This document shows positions 18,696-29,086 of a stretch of 64,000 nucleotides of DNA, piece by piece; within the stretch, counting starts at the first letter, position 1; each line of letters starts with the position of its first letter. The stretch is from Bacteroidota bacterium. GTDB taxonomy: Bacteria > Bacteroidota > Bacteroidia > 2-12-FULL-35-15. The stretch spans positions 95,844-159,843 of the forward strand of contig JAOQAG010000050.1 of NCBI GenBank assembly GCA_025963715.1, given 5' to 3'. A program made the translations under genes and the position numbers. Under the pieces are notes generated by a model. It worked only from the letters and a program-made list of their open reading frames with translations, did not search any database and was not told the origin of the DNA.

Positions 18696-20387
18696 ATGAA
18701 AACAAAATTCATTTTCTTTTTTATATTCCTCACAGCAAGCGCTTTTGCGCAGCTTGATTTTGGCGCCGGAAAAAAATTTACAAAAGCAGATACGCTTCGC
18801 GGAAGCTTATCGCCGATGCGGACATGTTATACCGTGAAGGAATATGATTTGAATGTGCATGTGGACATTGATCATAAATACATTTCGGGCAGCAACACCA
18901 TCCTGTTTACGGTAGCGCAAAATTTTAAAAAACTGCAGATCGATCTGTTTGCCAACATGAACATCGATAAGATCGAGTACGAGGGACAGGAATTAACATA
19001 TACCCGCGAGTACAATGCTGTTTTTGTGGAGTTTCCGGATACATTAAAACAGGGATCTGCGCATAGCTTTATCGTTTATTATTCCGGAAACCCTCAACCG
19101 GCAAAACATGCACCCTGGGATGGCGGTTTTTCCTGGGATACAGATAACGGAAATCCGTTTGTGGGTGTTTCCTGCCAGGGAACCGGTGCCAGCTTGTGGT
19201 GGCCTTGCAAAGATCATCAAAGTGCCGAGCCTGCTGCCATGTCCATCAGCATTACCGTTCCACCGGGACTGGACGAAGTTTCCAACGGAAGGCTGATCAA
19301 AAAAACAGTGCAGCCCGATGGCTGGGTCACATTTGAATGGCGCGTTACATACCCGATCAATAATTACGATGTAACGCTGAACATTACCAAATACAAACAT
19401 TTTAGCGATACGTATTATAATCCTGCTTATCCTAAGGATACGCTTACGCTGGATTATTATGTATTGCCGGAAAATTATGAAAAAGCGCAAAAACAGTTCG
19501 CGCAGGTAAAACCCATGATGGATTGTTTTTATAAATTATTTGGCGAATATCCTTTTGTGCGTGATGGTTACAAGCTGGTGGAAGCGCCCTACCTGGGAAT
19601 GGAACATCAAAGCTGTGTGGAATATGGAAATAAATACCGAGACGGATATTTGGGAATGTCGCGCACGGATCACAAATTTGATTTTATCATTATTCACGAA
19701 TCCGTACACGAATGGTGGGGAAATAGTATTACTACAAACGATGTGGCGGACATGTGGATCCATGAAGGTTTTGCAACGTATGCCGAAGCATTGTACATTG
19801 AATATTTGTACGGACACGATGCATACATGGAATACATGAGCACCGAAAAAAAGACCCTGAATAATGATAAACCCATTACCGGAATTTATGGTGTGAACAA
19901 GGAAGGCTCTTCGGATATGTATTCGAAAGGCGCGTTGCTGCTGCATACGATCAGGAGCATTATGGATGACGATGCTAAATTTTTTGCGATCCTGAAAGGC
20001 ATCCAGGAAAAATTCAAATACAAAACGGTAAATTCCATTGATATTGAAAAGTACATCAACGAACAATCCGGAATTGATTTTTCACAGATATTTGACCAAT
20101 ACCTGCATTATGCAGCCATTCCGAAGCTGCATATCATCTACAGCCAGGTTGGAGCCGATTTGAAAATCGCGTATAAATACGATGTGCCGGAAACCGGTAA
20201 TTTTGCAATGCCTGTAAAAATAACAGTGGAAAAAGGGAAATATGATTTTATTATCCCGACTACAAAAACACAATTAATGACGCTGAAAAATATGAGCATT
20301 GAAGATCTGAAAGTAGCAACAGATCTGTTTTACATAAGCACGGAGATCTCTGTGTTAGATGAGGACAAGCTGTTTAAAAGAAAATAA
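18696..20387 (+). CDS. M1-family aminopeptidase
   Basis: 563 residues with a signal peptide (1-19). The substrate-recognition motif is LGMEHQSCVEYG, the M1 equivalent of GAMEN. The zinc site is IIIHESVHEWWGN (HExxH) plus the third ligand in MWIHEGFATYAEALY. It lacks the long C-terminal helical domain of PepN, which is usual for the shorter secreted Bacteroidota M1 enzymes. It would remove N-terminal residues from peptides in the periplasm or outside. The next gene follows by 23 bp. Confidence 0.93.
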   Translation: MKTKFIFFFIFLTASAFAQLDFGAGKKFTKADTLRGSLSPMRTCYTVKEYDLNVHVDIDHKYISGSNTILFTVAQNFKKLQIDLFANMNIDKIEYEGQELTYTREYNAVFVEFPDTLKQGSAHSFIVYYSGNPQPAKHAPWDGGFSWDTDNGNPFVGVSCQGTGASLWWPCKDHQSAEPAAMSISITVPPGLDEVSNGRLIKKTVQPDGWVTFEWRVTYPINNYDVTLNITKYKHFSDTYYNPAYPKDTLTLDYYVLPENYEKAQKQFAQVKPMMDCFYKLFGEYPFVRDGYKLVEAPYLGMEHQSCVEYGNKYRDGYLGMSRTDHKFDFIIIHESVHEWWGNSITTNDVADMWIHEGFATYAEALYIEYLYGHDAYMEYMSTEKKTLNNDKPITGIYGVNKEGSSDMYSKGALLLHTIRSIMDDDAKFFAILKGIQEKFKYKTVNSIDIEKYINEQSGIDFSQIFDQYLHYAAIPKLHIIYSQVGADLKIAYKYDVPETGNFAMPVKITVEKGKYDFIIPTTKTQLMTLKNMSIEDLKVATDLFYISTEISVLDEDKLFKRK

Positions 20388-20410
20388 ATACTAAAAAATA
20401 AAAAGGCGTT

Positions 20411-21457
20411 ATGCGCAAATTAAATTTGCTCTTCTTCTTTACTTTTTTTTCACTGGCAACGATTGCCGGAAATTATCACCGTGGAAAAGATTCGACCAAT
20501 ATTTATCAGAAAGTGGATACCAATTACATTGAGAATTTCCGCGATCTGCTGAGCGTAAAATTATTTGCAGTGGTGCGTACCAATAATTTTACCGTGCAGG
20601 ATAAAACCACCGGTGTCGGCGTTAACTATACCATCAATACAAAACTGAACATGGGTATTAGCTTTACGTTTAAAGGAGTTGGAGTAGATCTGGAATACAG
20701 TCCGCCCGGCATAAATAACGATGATGATAAATACGGTAAAACAAAACAATTTGCACTGGCTACTTCTGCCAACGGAAGGCGCTTTATGTATGATGCATAT
20801 TATCGCACTACGCAGGGATTCCACACCACCGGGCAATACACCATGCGAACAGCTACCGACACAGTTTACGCGTATTACAAGCGCCCTGATATTACCAATT
20901 ACAGCGCCGGGGTTACGCTTACGTATGTGGTAAACAATAAGCGGTATTCAAGCGGTGCGCCTTACAGCTTATCGCAAAAACAAAAAAAAGGATCGGGTTC
21001 ACTGCTGATCGGCACTTACGCATTTTTATACGGCATTACGGCAGACAGCAGCATTTATCCTGATTCGCTTTCTAAATCATTCCGCCACGAGCTGCAGTTT
21101 AGCGGCGCTTCGTCCACTACGTTTGGCCTATCCTGCGGATACACATACACCTTTATATTTTTCAGGAACTGGTATGCCAACATTACCACTTTGCCTGGAA
21201 TCTCGGTGCAGAATTTTTACAGTGTGAATGCGTATGATCATAGTTCTTACAGTAATGTGTCCTATGCGGTTTCATTGCAATCACGGCTTTCCATCGGTTA
21301 CAACCGGAAGAATTATTTTATTGGTGTTTCCTGGATCAATAGTAATTTTTTTATTGATGACAATCAATTTTCATCGATCCAATACAAATACGGAGTGTTC
21401 AAATTTTATTACGGGCACAGGTTTGATGTGCGAAAATTACTGAAGAAGCGGTTGTAG
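20411..21457 (+). CDS. DUF4421-like outer-membrane-type protein
   Basis: 348 residues. A signal peptide (1 to about 19) precedes alternating beta-strand sequence with aromatic ends (for example TKLNMGISFTFKGVGVDLEY, SIGYNRKNYFIGVSW) and a final strand KYGVFKFYYGHRFDVRK. This pattern and length resemble the DUF4421 family of Bacteroidota, thought to be beta-barrels. Function unknown. It lies 23 bp downstream of the M1 aminopeptidase on the same strand, so may share its transcript. Confidence 0.8.
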   Translation: MRKLNLLFFFTFFSLATIAGNYHRGKDSTNIYQKVDTNYIENFRDLLSVKLFAVVRTNNFTVQDKTTGVGVNYTINTKLNMGISFTFKGVGVDLEYSPPGINNDDDKYGKTKQFALATSANGRRFMYDAYYRTTQGFHTTGQYTMRTATDTVYAYYKRPDITNYSAGVTLTYVVNNKRYSSGAPYSLSQKQKKGSGSLLIGTYAFLYGITADSSIYPDSLSKSFRHELQFSGASSTTFGLSCGYTYTFIFFRNWYANITTLPGISVQNFYSVNAYDHSSYSNVSYAVSLQSRLSIGYNRKNYFIGVSWINSNFFIDDNQFSSIQYKYGVFKFYYGHRFDVRKLLKKRL

Positions 21458-21912
21458 GATCTGAAAAGTTCAAAGTTCAAAGTTGGAAAGTTTAAAGTTT
21501 GCTGTACGGATAACGCCCGCCTGAACGATTCGGGCAGGAACAGGAACGAATCTTACGAATCTTGTGGATGCTGTGTGTGGCTCTTGCGGAGCGATTTTTT
21601 ACCACTAAGGCAAAAGGAAAAGAAGAAAAAAGAGAAGTAAACAAGAAGGCGCAAAAAAAGCAGACAAAAAAACAGACAATAAACAAAGAAAGAATAAAAC
21701 ACCATGGTATTTTGAACAAACGCCTTATGTGTTTCTTTGTGTCTTATGTGGTTCAAAACACACACAGCATTTAGGGTAATGCCTTTGTAATTCTTTTGTT
21801 TTCTTTTGTGGTTCAAATAAAAACAGCATCCATACAGATTGGTATATTAGTACTAATTGGTATTTAGTAGACACACAGATTGGTATATTAGTAATGATTG
21901 GTAATTAGTAGA
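21458..21912. repeat. Intergenic repeat island between two convergent genes
   Basis: No gene is seen. In order: degenerate AAAGTTCAAAGTT units (21465-21500); a 46-bp block (21504-21549) present inverted at 39669-39714; an ACCACTAAGGC/AAAGAAGAAA block (21600-21660); CCTTATGTGTTTCTTTGTGT and TCTTTTGTTTTCTTTTGTGG arms (21722-21815); and two copies, period about 41 bp, of ACAGATTGGTATATTAGTA...ATT.GTAG (21833-21911). The linkers GCTGTGTG and ACACACAGC join modules. Confidence 0.8.
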
Positions 21913-24285
21913 TCACTTTTTCTTACTCACAATCTCAAACTGCTGCACAATCGATTCGCCATCCGCATCCACCAGGGTGAGAATATGAATGCCTTCATCG
22001 GGTGCCAATCCCATTTGATGCACGTTTTGCGTACTGCCGATGTATTTTCCGTCGAGGTGCCAGTAAATAATTGTATTTGCTTTGCGGTGCGCCACTTCAA
22101 AAATTGTTTTTCCCATGCTGCCATCCAGTTCCACCGGAACATAAATTTTGCTGAATTGTTTCGGGTAAATAATTTCCATCGCGCTGATGTTGCCTGTTTC
22201 GCAATCGCTGCGGTAAGGCGGTAATTCCCTGTAGGATGGATTTTTGGATTTGTAATACCATTCCATTGCCGGTGGTAATACAAACCAGCTCACATGCTTC
22301 ATCTTGTTCACATCTTCGCAATTGCTGTTTACACGGTACATTCCGCTTGCATCCAGGTGGATCATTTTATGATAGGGGCAAGGCTCCGAGCGCAATCCTG
22401 CTTTTTGCACCCACACAGTATCCAGCGGCGTACAAATATCGGAAGCGCGACAACCGCTCTGGTGGCAGATGGCGACTTTTTCCATTTCATCGTACGGAGG
22501 CGTAAACCATTTTGCAGGTTTTAATACGCTGAAAATATCGAAGAGAACAGGTGCTGCAGCCTGGATCCCGGTCAATCCCGGGCGGCCCTCTCCATCAGCA
22601 TTTCCAACCCAAACGCCTACTACGTATTTGGAGGTAATGCCAATCGCCCAGCCATCGCGGAAGCCAAAGCTGGTGCCTGTTTTCCATGCCACTTTATTTG
22701 CAGAGGTGTATTGCCGCCAGCTGGCATCCTCATCCGGCCGCGATACTTCTACCATGGCTTCGAATGTTAAGTAAATAGAAGCGGCATCAAAAAAAGTATG
22801 ATCGCTCAGATCGGCTGATGTTGAAGGCAAAGGAAGGTAAGTGGCCGGATGAAAATCATTTTTATTGTATCTGCCGCCGTATGTTGTATAATGATTCAGC
22901 GTGCGCGCCATGCTGGCATACATGGCAACCAGGTCCCAGAGCTTAGCTTCCGAACCGCCCAGTATGATGGATAATCCGTAATGATCCGGCGTGTAATTCA
23001 GCGTCGTCATCCCGATCTTTTTCAAATTGTAATTGAATTTTTCGATGCCGTAATTTTGCAGCATGCGTACAGCCGGAATGTTTAAGCTCCTTGCCAATGC
23101 ACGTTTTGCGGGTACGGCGCCATCAAAAGTAGTGTTGTAATTTTGCGGTGCATAACCGGCAATTTGTGTGGGAATATCAGGGATCAATGTGGTAGGAAGA
23201 ATGTCGCCATCGTTGAGCATGCTGGCAAACAAAAAGGGTTTTAAAACACTTCCCGTGCTGCGTGGCGCGTTGATCACGTCCACATCGCTGTTGTATTCAG
23301 GTTTCCCTGTATTATCGGTGTTTCCTACATAGGCCAGCACGTTGCCGGTATTCACATCCAGCACAATTGCGCAGGCATTGTGAATTTCATTTGCCTTTAA
23401 GATCTTGTGATGATTTTCAATGATCTCGTTTACACGATCCTGCAAATGCCCGTCGATGGTGGAAAGTACGCGCTGTCCGTTAAAACCTTCTTTTGCAGCG
23501 CGCTGTAATAAATGCGGCGCAATCTGCGGGATCGCATGTGGTTTGCCCGGTAAAGGCTCCTGTTTGCCGAGTTCGCAGGTTTCTTTATCAATGATGTTTG
23601 CTTTTAGTAATTGATCCAGCAGGCGGTTGCGTTTTGCGATAAGCCGCTCCTGGTTTTTACCGGGATAGATGAGGCTGGGAGCATTTGGTAAAACGGCCAG
23701 TGTGGCATTTTCGGCCCAGGATAATTTATCGGCGCTCCGGCCGAAATAACGCCATGCTGCTGCATCAATTCCGACTACGTTGCTCCCAAAAGGCGCGTTG
23801 GAAGCATATAACGAAAGGATCTCTTCTTTGGAATACGAAAATTCCAGCCGTGTTGCCAGGATAATTTCGATGATCTTTTCAAAAAAAGTACGCTTTTGTC
23901 CTTTCCGGATCAGGCGAACGGTTTGCATGGTAAGCGTACTGCCGCCGCTAACGGTGCGCTGTGCTTTTATATTCTGAACAATGGCTCTGCCAAATGCAAG
24001 CGGGTTAAATCCCAAATGATGGTAAAAGGAACGGTCTTCAAACTGAATGATGCAGGCTTTAAATTTTTGCGGAATGTTTTTCGAATAAGGAAAACGCCAT
24101 TGCCCGTCCTCCGCAATTTGTGCCGCCAGCAGGTTTCCATCCTGATCTTCCAGCACGGTGCTGGTCTTGTTTTTAAAAAGCGGGCGTGGGAGGCAAAAGT
24201 AAAACCAGATCAGCAATACAGTGAGTATGGAAAGGAATATTCCTTTTTTACTTTTAAAGAAAGATGCGATTTTTGAGATGTTCAA
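21913..24285 (-). CDS. pbpC: Penicillin-binding protein 1C (bifunctional transglycosylase/transpeptidase)
   Basis: 790 residues. One N-terminal membrane helix (about 15-31) is followed by a glycosyltransferase-51 domain with the catalytic motif FEDRSFYHH and SGGSTLTMQ. A penicillin-binding transpeptidase domain follows, with nucleophile serine in RSTGSVLKP, then SLN and KTGTSFGFRDGW. A C-terminal BiPBP_C-like domain follows the Cys-containing CHQSGCRASDIC region. It polymerises and may crosslink peptidoglycan. PBP1C genes often sit next to an alpha-2-macroglobulin gene; none is present here. Confidence 0.95.
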   Translation of the reverse strand: MNISKIASFFKSKKGIFLSILTVLLIWFYFCLPRPLFKNKTSTVLEDQDGNLLAAQIAEDGQWRFPYSKNIPQKFKACIIQFEDRSFYHHLGFNPLAFGRAIVQNIKAQRTVSGGSTLTMQTVRLIRKGQKRTFFEKIIEIILATRLEFSYSKEEILSLYASNAPFGSNVVGIDAAAWRYFGRSADKLSWAENATLAVLPNAPSLIYPGKNQERLIAKRNRLLDQLLKANIIDKETCELGKQEPLPGKPHAIPQIAPHLLQRAAKEGFNGQRVLSTIDGHLQDRVNEIIENHHKILKANEIHNACAIVLDVNTGNVLAYVGNTDNTGKPEYNSDVDVINAPRSTGSVLKPFLFASMLNDGDILPTTLIPDIPTQIAGYAPQNYNTTFDGAVPAKRALARSLNIPAVRMLQNYGIEKFNYNLKKIGMTTLNYTPDHYGLSIILGGSEAKLWDLVAMYASMARTLNHYTTYGGRYNKNDFHPATYLPLPSTSADLSDHTFFDAASIYLTFEAMVEVSRPDEDASWRQYTSANKVAWKTGTSFGFRDGWAIGITSKYVVGVWVGNADGEGRPGLTGIQAAAPVLFDIFSVLKPAKWFTPPYDEMEKVAICHQSGCRASDICTPLDTVWVQKAGLRSEPCPYHKMIHLDASGMYRVNSNCEDVNKMKHVSWFVLPPAMEWYYKSKNPSYRELPPYRSDCETGNISAMEIIYPKQFSKIYVPVELDGSMGKTIFEVAHRKANTIIYWHLDGKYIGSTQNVHQMGLAPDEGIHILTLVDADGESIVQQFEIVSKKK

Positions 24286-24646
24286 AGTTTAAAGTTCAAA
24301 GTTTGCTGTGTGAATCGCTTCGCGATTGTTTTTTTACCACGAAGCCGCAAAGGCGCAAAGATGGCTTATGTGATTTTTCTTTTTTTTAATAGTTGGTCAC
24401 ACGAATCAAAAAGTAGGAGTTTCAATTATTTATAAATAAATCAAAATAATGTGTGAACAGCATAAAATAAAATGCAATCACAATAACCTTTCTACACATA
24501 GCAATCTTCCTTCGCGGCTTTGCGCCTTCGTGGCAAAAAAACGCTCCGAAGGAGCCACACTGCAATTCTCTTTTTCTTCTTTTCCTTCTTAGTGCCTAAG
24601 TGGTAAAATCGCTCCGAAGGAGCCACACAGTATAATCCTAAATCCT
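24286..24646. repeat. Intergenic repeat island upstream of pbpC
   Basis: No gene is seen. Contains GTTCAAAGTTTGCTGTGTGA (24294-24313), ACCACGAAGCCGCAAAGGCG (24335-24354) and its inverted partner CGGCTTTGCGCCTTCGTGGC (24514-24533), two copies of CGCTCCGAAGGAGCCACAC (about 24542 and 24610), and AATCCTAAATCC units next to the stop of the downstream gene. The pbpC promoter must lie here but is not obvious. Confidence 0.75.
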
Positions 24647-25534
24647 TTATTCCTTATTCATCATTTCCTTCCTCAGCTGCCGCGATGTTTTTTTACTGCC
24701 ATCATGGCTCCATCCCGGAGGCCCGAACAAATACATAAATTTTGCTTTAAAGGAAGCGGGCTTTTTCAGGTCGTGATAAATATTGATCCATTCATGAAAA
24801 ACCATTTTAACCGGATTGTGTGTTTTTATATTTTCCGTTAATCCATACACTACCGCATCGTTCTCTTCTTCCGGCTGGAACGTACCAAACATGCGGTCCC
24901 AGATGATAAACACCATCCCCATGTTCTTATCGAGGTAACGCACATTGGAGCCATGGTGTACACGGTGATGCGATGGAGTAGACATGAACCACTCGATGAA
25001 CCCAAGTCTTTTTACCGTTTTTGTATGGATCAGGATGCCGTAGATCTGCGTAGCCGAATAAATGAACATAATGTCGACGCCCCTAAAACCAAGCAATGCA
25101 AGCGGAATAAAATAAATGAAACGGTACAGCGGCTGAAATACGGAAGAGCGGAATCCTACTGTGAGGTTAAATTCCTCGGAAGAGTGATGTGTAACATGCA
25201 CGGCCCAGAATACCCGGCAATAATGATCGACACGGTGCAGCCAGTAAAACATAAAATCCTGCGTGATGAGCAACACCGGCCAATAGATATACGGATTTAC
25301 GATCTCCGTAAATTTAAATGTATAAAAATAAGTGAGCACCAAAAGGCAAGTCGCACGGATCAATATATCAAGGCTGAGGTTTAGCGTGGTAAGATATACA
25401 TTGGCAAGCGTACCTTTTACGGAATAATAATGCTTCTGGTGAAAATAGCTGAACAGGATCTCGGCACCGATCACAATTGCATAGATGGGAGTGGTGATCT
25501 CAATTAATAAAGCTTCTCTGAACTCGGTTATCAT
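24647..25534 (-). CDS. Sterol desaturase/fatty acid hydroxylase family membrane enzyme
   Basis: 295 residues with about four membrane segments and the three histidine clusters of the superfamily: WLHRVDHYCR (HxxxH), HVTHHSSEEFN (HxxHH) and PSHHRVHHGSN (HxxHH). They bind a di-iron centre that hydroxylates or desaturates lipids using oxygen. The true substrate is unknown; Bacteroidota members have been tied to carotenoid or fatty-acid hydroxylation. The 3' end runs into the AATCCTAAATCC repeat at 24630. It is separated by a terminator from the upstream T9SS cargo gene. Confidence 0.9.
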   Translation of the reverse strand: MITEFREALLIEITTPIYAIVIGAEILFSYFHQKHYYSVKGTLANVYLTTLNLSLDILIRATCLLVLTYFYTFKFTEIVNPYIYWPVLLITQDFMFYWLHRVDHYCRVFWAVHVTHHSSEEFNLTVGFRSSVFQPLYRFIYFIPLALLGFRGVDIMFIYSATQIYGILIHTKTVKRLGFIEWFMSTPSHHRVHHGSNVRYLDKNMGMVFIIWDRMFGTFQPEEENDAVVYGLTENIKTHNPVKMVFHEWINIYHDLKKPASFKAKFMYLFGPPGWSHDGSKKTSRQLRKEMMNKE

Positions 25535-25552
25535 GATCCTGCAAAATTAACG

Positions 25553-25590
25553 AAAAAAGCCATGCTTCATTGAAGAAGCATGGCTTTTTA
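25553..25590 (-). terminator. Rho-independent terminator of the T9SS cargo gene
   Basis: Long perfect stem AAAAAGCCATGCTTC/GAAGCATGGCTTTTT with a 6-base loop, between the stop of 25607-26449 and the start of the hydroxylase gene. Confidence 0.92.
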
Positions 25591-25606
25591 TAATTGGCTG
25601 AAAAAA

Positions 25607-26449
25607 CTATTTCATGAACAGTTTTTTAGTATAGCTGCTGCCGTTTGCTTTTGTAACATTCACAAAATAAACACCTGCTTTAGCATTGCTCATTTCAATG
25701 GTAGTTGTTGCATCTGTAACAATTATTTTTGCAACTTGCTGGCCTAATACATCTGTAACAGTAACAACACCGTCAATAGTTGTGTTGAACAATTTTACAT
25801 TGATCGAGTTATCAAATCCGTAGATCTGGGTATTGTGAGCTAAAAGTTCGTTGATGCTTGTAGTTGTTGGCATTGCTCCTGCAGGAATTGCAGTATTAGC
25901 TGTTGCATCGTATGCGTAATCTTTTAATACAGCGGTAGTACCATCTGCAGCAACATCAAAACGAGCCCAACCGTAGTGAGTAGTACCTGCTAAATCAAAA
26001 CGGAACCCGAAATATTTGTCATTTACACCTATCCAGTTTCCTACGTTGAAAGAAGTGGAAGCAGGATAAACAAATGCTGCAAGCTGAACTGTATCTGTAG
26101 CCCATGTTAAGGATGCATCGATAGGATCATTTAAGTTAAGTGCTGAGTTTACTCCTGCGGCATCTTGTGCAATTGCATTTACGCCGGTTGTAGGATTAGG
26201 AAGAGTTAAAACTGCATTGTAATTGTAAATGGTGCTACTGTATGAAACGGTCCCCGATTGAAGGCCAAGTGTGAAATCAATAATTCCACCGTTATCCAAA
26301 TCAATATCAACACTGTTGGATGTTGAATCAACAGTAATGTCAGGATTAACATCCGTGTAAACGATTTGTGCATTAGCAACACCTGCCGTAGCAACAGCAC
26401 CTGCAAGCGCAGAGTACGATTTCAATTTGTTTTGTAGCGATTTTTTCAT
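25607..26449 (-). CDS. Secreted protein with T9SS type A sorting domain
   Basis: 280 residues. The signal peptide is basic, then Ala-rich, with a cut near GVANAQIVY. The body (about 25-195) is Asp/Thr/Ala-rich beta-sandwich sequence without a known catalytic motif; IDLDNGGIIDFTLG looks like a calcium-loop or adhesin-type strand. The phrase YFGFRFDLAGTTHYGWARFDV recalls secreted proteins of this phylum. The C-terminal 80 or so residues (LFNTTIDGVVTVTDVLGQQV...GVYFVNVTKANG...KKLFMK) are a T9SS type A domain. Function unknown; probably surface-exposed. Confidence 0.85.
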   Translation of the reverse strand: MKKSLQNKLKSYSALAGAVATAGVANAQIVYTDVNPDITVDSTSNSVDIDLDNGGIIDFTLGLQSGTVSYSSTIYNYNAVLTLPNPTTGVNAIAQDAAGVNSALNLNDPIDASLTWATDTVQLAAFVYPASTSFNVGNWIGVNDKYFGFRFDLAGTTHYGWARFDVAADGTTAVLKDYAYDATANTAIPAGAMPTTTSINELLAHNTQIYGFDNSINVKLFNTTIDGVVTVTDVLGQQVAKIIVTDATTTIEMSNAKAGVYFVNVTKANGSSYTKKLFMK

Positions 26450-26527
26450 ATATTTTTTATTTTAAGATTTTCGTATATAAATTTTTGCAGCAACAAGTAT
26501 ACTAAAAAATTGTTAAGTTTAATTAAA

Positions 26528-29086
26528 TTAATTCACCTTTTTTCGGTTTCTGTAAAGTTTGGAATCCACGCTGTTAGCCATCGCTTCTACATCCAGATCG
26601 GCATCCAGGAACATGGATAAATATTCGGCCGTTTCCCCCGGATTGCTGATCACATCGGCATAAGGAACGTACATTACTTCAAATTGCGGATGCGTTTTTA
26701 GCCAGGAACGGGTTTTCTCCAGCTGCCTGTTAAATGTATCGGCCAGCGTGGTTGGGTATACTTTTTTCTCTATCTCGTACTTTTTTCCAAGCATGATCTG
26801 CTGCGACAGGATGATCTCTTCCATTTCCCGCTCCATAAAAATTACTTTGTACTGGTAATTCTCCGGCAAATGTTGCAACAGCTGCGCAATCACTTTTACT
26901 ACTTTGCCCTGGCCTTCATGCAGCCATGAATTATCGCTGGCCAGGCTTTTTACCTTTTGATATTCGAGGTAGCCTTTCGGATTATTTTCATCGTTCGCCC
27001 TTGTATGATCAGTCAGCGCTTTTAATCCGCCTGCATCCAGCATTTGCATCATCATGGAAGTGCCGGAGCGCGGCATGCCCGATACAATCGTGATCGTACC
27101 TTTAATATTGTTTTTTATAAACGTGCTGTGTTTTTCCGCTTCCGCGGGATTGACATGATAAGTGGTAAATATTTTTTCTAAATACGTATGTGCTTTTCTG
27201 TTTCCCGGTTGGTACGTAACCGCAACCCTGAATGCTTCCACAGCCCTGTCGTACATTGCCAGCCTGTAAAATGCTTCGCCTAAAAAGTAGTGCGCCAGTG
27301 CATTATTAAATACAAGCGATACCGATGTCAGCAGGTGATCCACCGCATCTTCCAGCTGATCCTTCCGCAGCAACGCAATCCCTAATCCCATGTGAGCGCC
27401 GGAATTTTCCGGATCTATCTCCAGTGCTTTTTCAAATGCAGTGCGTGCTTCTCCCCATTCTTTTAATTTGATAAAAGCTTCTCCCACTTTCACGTGAATA
27501 TCCGGCATGTGTGCAATTGTTTCCATTGCTTTGCGGAACAACACCAGCGCTTTCCGCGGCTTGTTCTGCGATACCAGCAATACGCCTTCCAGGTAATCGA
27601 GGTGCGGCAGTTCTTTTTTATCCAGCTTTTTTATGTGCTCAATTACCGAAACACAGACATCAAATTTTCTTAATTTTTGCAGGCATTCCGCATATTTGAG
27701 CGCATACCTGGCAGCATTCGGTTTTTGCAGGTACAGCGCTTCTAAAATAGGCTCGGCCAATTCTGCCTGTTCCTTGAATAAATAGATCCGTGCTAAATTA
27801 AACTGCGATTCATTTACAGCTTTTTCAACCGTTTTAGCGCTGTCTTCCGATGGCGCTTCAATATAGCCCAGCTCGATCAGCTGTTTCATTGCTTCCTGCG
27901 CTGCCAGCGGATCTTCCTGCAGCCCGGCAGGGTGGTTGCCCGAATTGCCTTTCACATTTTCCCAACTATCAATGTATTCCGGCACTACCGGTTGATCGAA
28001 TACCTGTGCCAGTACTTTTCCGTCCATGTCTTTCCCTACCGGTAAACCGAAAAGTGTAAGAATAGTAGGAGTAATGTCCAGCAGCGTAGCACCGTAAATG
28101 CGCTCATCTTTTACAATGTGCGGGCCTGCCATACAAAGCATTCCGTATTTGCGATGCTCCAGTGCAGGCGCCATCGGCTCAGTCGGCAGCCATTTCGGGC
28201 GCATGTGATCGGAATGAAAACCGTGATCCGAAAGGATAATAATTGTTGCATCCTCACCGGCCAGCTGAATATAACGCTCCAGCATCATGTCGTGAAAACG
28301 GTAAATGCCGTTTACCACTTCTTTGTAGAGATCGTATTTTTCGTCTGAAATGCCCGGGATCTGTGGCGGATGAAAACGCATAAACCCGTGGCTGACGTGA
28401 TCGATCGTATCAAAATAAACAGCAGTAAGATCCCATGGTTCATTCTCCATCAGCCATGTAGCAGCGGCATGCGTGGATGCACATTCTGCAATATTTTTCC
28501 CGAGCACGCCCAGGTTTTTATCATTTTGCTGATCCACCAAATGAGCTTTTGGAACAAATGGAAAAAAATGCCCTGCGCTTAATTCTGTAGGATGCACGCG
28601 GTATTCGGCAAGGGTTTCGGTAAGCCGATCCGGGTAAACCGTTCCCGGCTGCATTTTCCAGCCTTCAAGGGTGTCACTTGTGATCTTTTGAAAAAAATTG
28701 GATACCATCGCGCCGTTGATCGGTTCCGCCGGATTGCTCGGCCACCAGCCGATAATATTTGATTTTAAATCGTTTTGCGACAGGATATTCCACAATGCTT
28801 TGCACTTTCTGCTGGTGGAAGTTACGGGCCGCAGCTCCATTTTATCAGGCACCGGTTCCACAAAATTAAGGATCCCGTGCTTGTCGCCGGTTTTTCCCGT
28901 AGCGATAGAGGTCCAGAGGATCGGGGATAAAACCGGATCCAGTGTTGCAATATCGCCCATTACGCCTTTATTGATCAATGATTCCAAAGCAGGCATCAAT
29001 CCTGCATCCAGTAAGGGATTAATTATTTTCCAGTCGGCAGCATCCCAGCCTATTACCAATACCTTTTTTGCCAGTCGTTTACTCAT
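26528..29086 (-). CDS. Alkaline-phosphatase-superfamily / TPR / sulfotransferase fusion protein
   Basis: 852 residues in three parts. Residues 1 to about 390 are a type I phosphodiesterase/nucleotide pyrophosphatase domain: metal site GWDAADW, nucleophile region SPILWTSIATGKTGDKHGI, and IILSDHGFHSDH. Residues from about 410 to 650 are TPR repeats (for example ALEIDPENSGAHMGLGIALL). Residues from about 660 on begin with TIVSGMPRSGTSMMMQ, the 5'-phosphosulfate loop of sulfotransferases. No signal peptide is present, so it is probably cytosolic. Natural substrates are unknown. A 60-residue gene overlaps its start by 8 bp. Confidence 0.9.
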   Translation of the reverse strand: MSKRLAKKVLVIGWDAADWKIINPLLDAGLMPALESLINKGVMGDIATLDPVLSPILWTSIATGKTGDKHGILNFVEPVPDKMELRPVTSTSRKCKALWNILSQNDLKSNIIGWWPSNPAEPINGAMVSNFFQKITSDTLEGWKMQPGTVYPDRLTETLAEYRVHPTELSAGHFFPFVPKAHLVDQQNDKNLGVLGKNIAECASTHAAATWLMENEPWDLTAVYFDTIDHVSHGFMRFHPPQIPGISDEKYDLYKEVVNGIYRFHDMMLERYIQLAGEDATIIILSDHGFHSDHMRPKWLPTEPMAPALEHRKYGMLCMAGPHIVKDERIYGATLLDITPTILTLFGLPVGKDMDGKVLAQVFDQPVVPEYIDSWENVKGNSGNHPAGLQEDPLAAQEAMKQLIELGYIEAPSEDSAKTVEKAVNESQFNLARIYLFKEQAELAEPILEALYLQKPNAARYALKYAECLQKLRKFDVCVSVIEHIKKLDKKELPHLDYLEGVLLVSQNKPRKALVLFRKAMETIAHMPDIHVKVGEAFIKLKEWGEARTAFEKALEIDPENSGAHMGLGIALLRKDQLEDAVDHLLTSVSLVFNNALAHYFLGEAFYRLAMYDRAVEAFRVAVTYQPGNRKAHTYLEKIFTTYHVNPAEAEKHSTFIKNNIKGTITIVSGMPRSGTSMMMQMLDAGGLKALTDHTRANDENNPKGYLEYQKVKSLASDNSWLHEGQGKVVKVIAQLLQHLPENYQYKVIFMEREMEEIILSQQIMLGKKYEIEKKVYPTTLADTFNRQLEKTRSWLKTHPQFEVMYVPYADVISNPGETAEYLSMFLDADLDVEAMANSVDSKLYRNRKKVN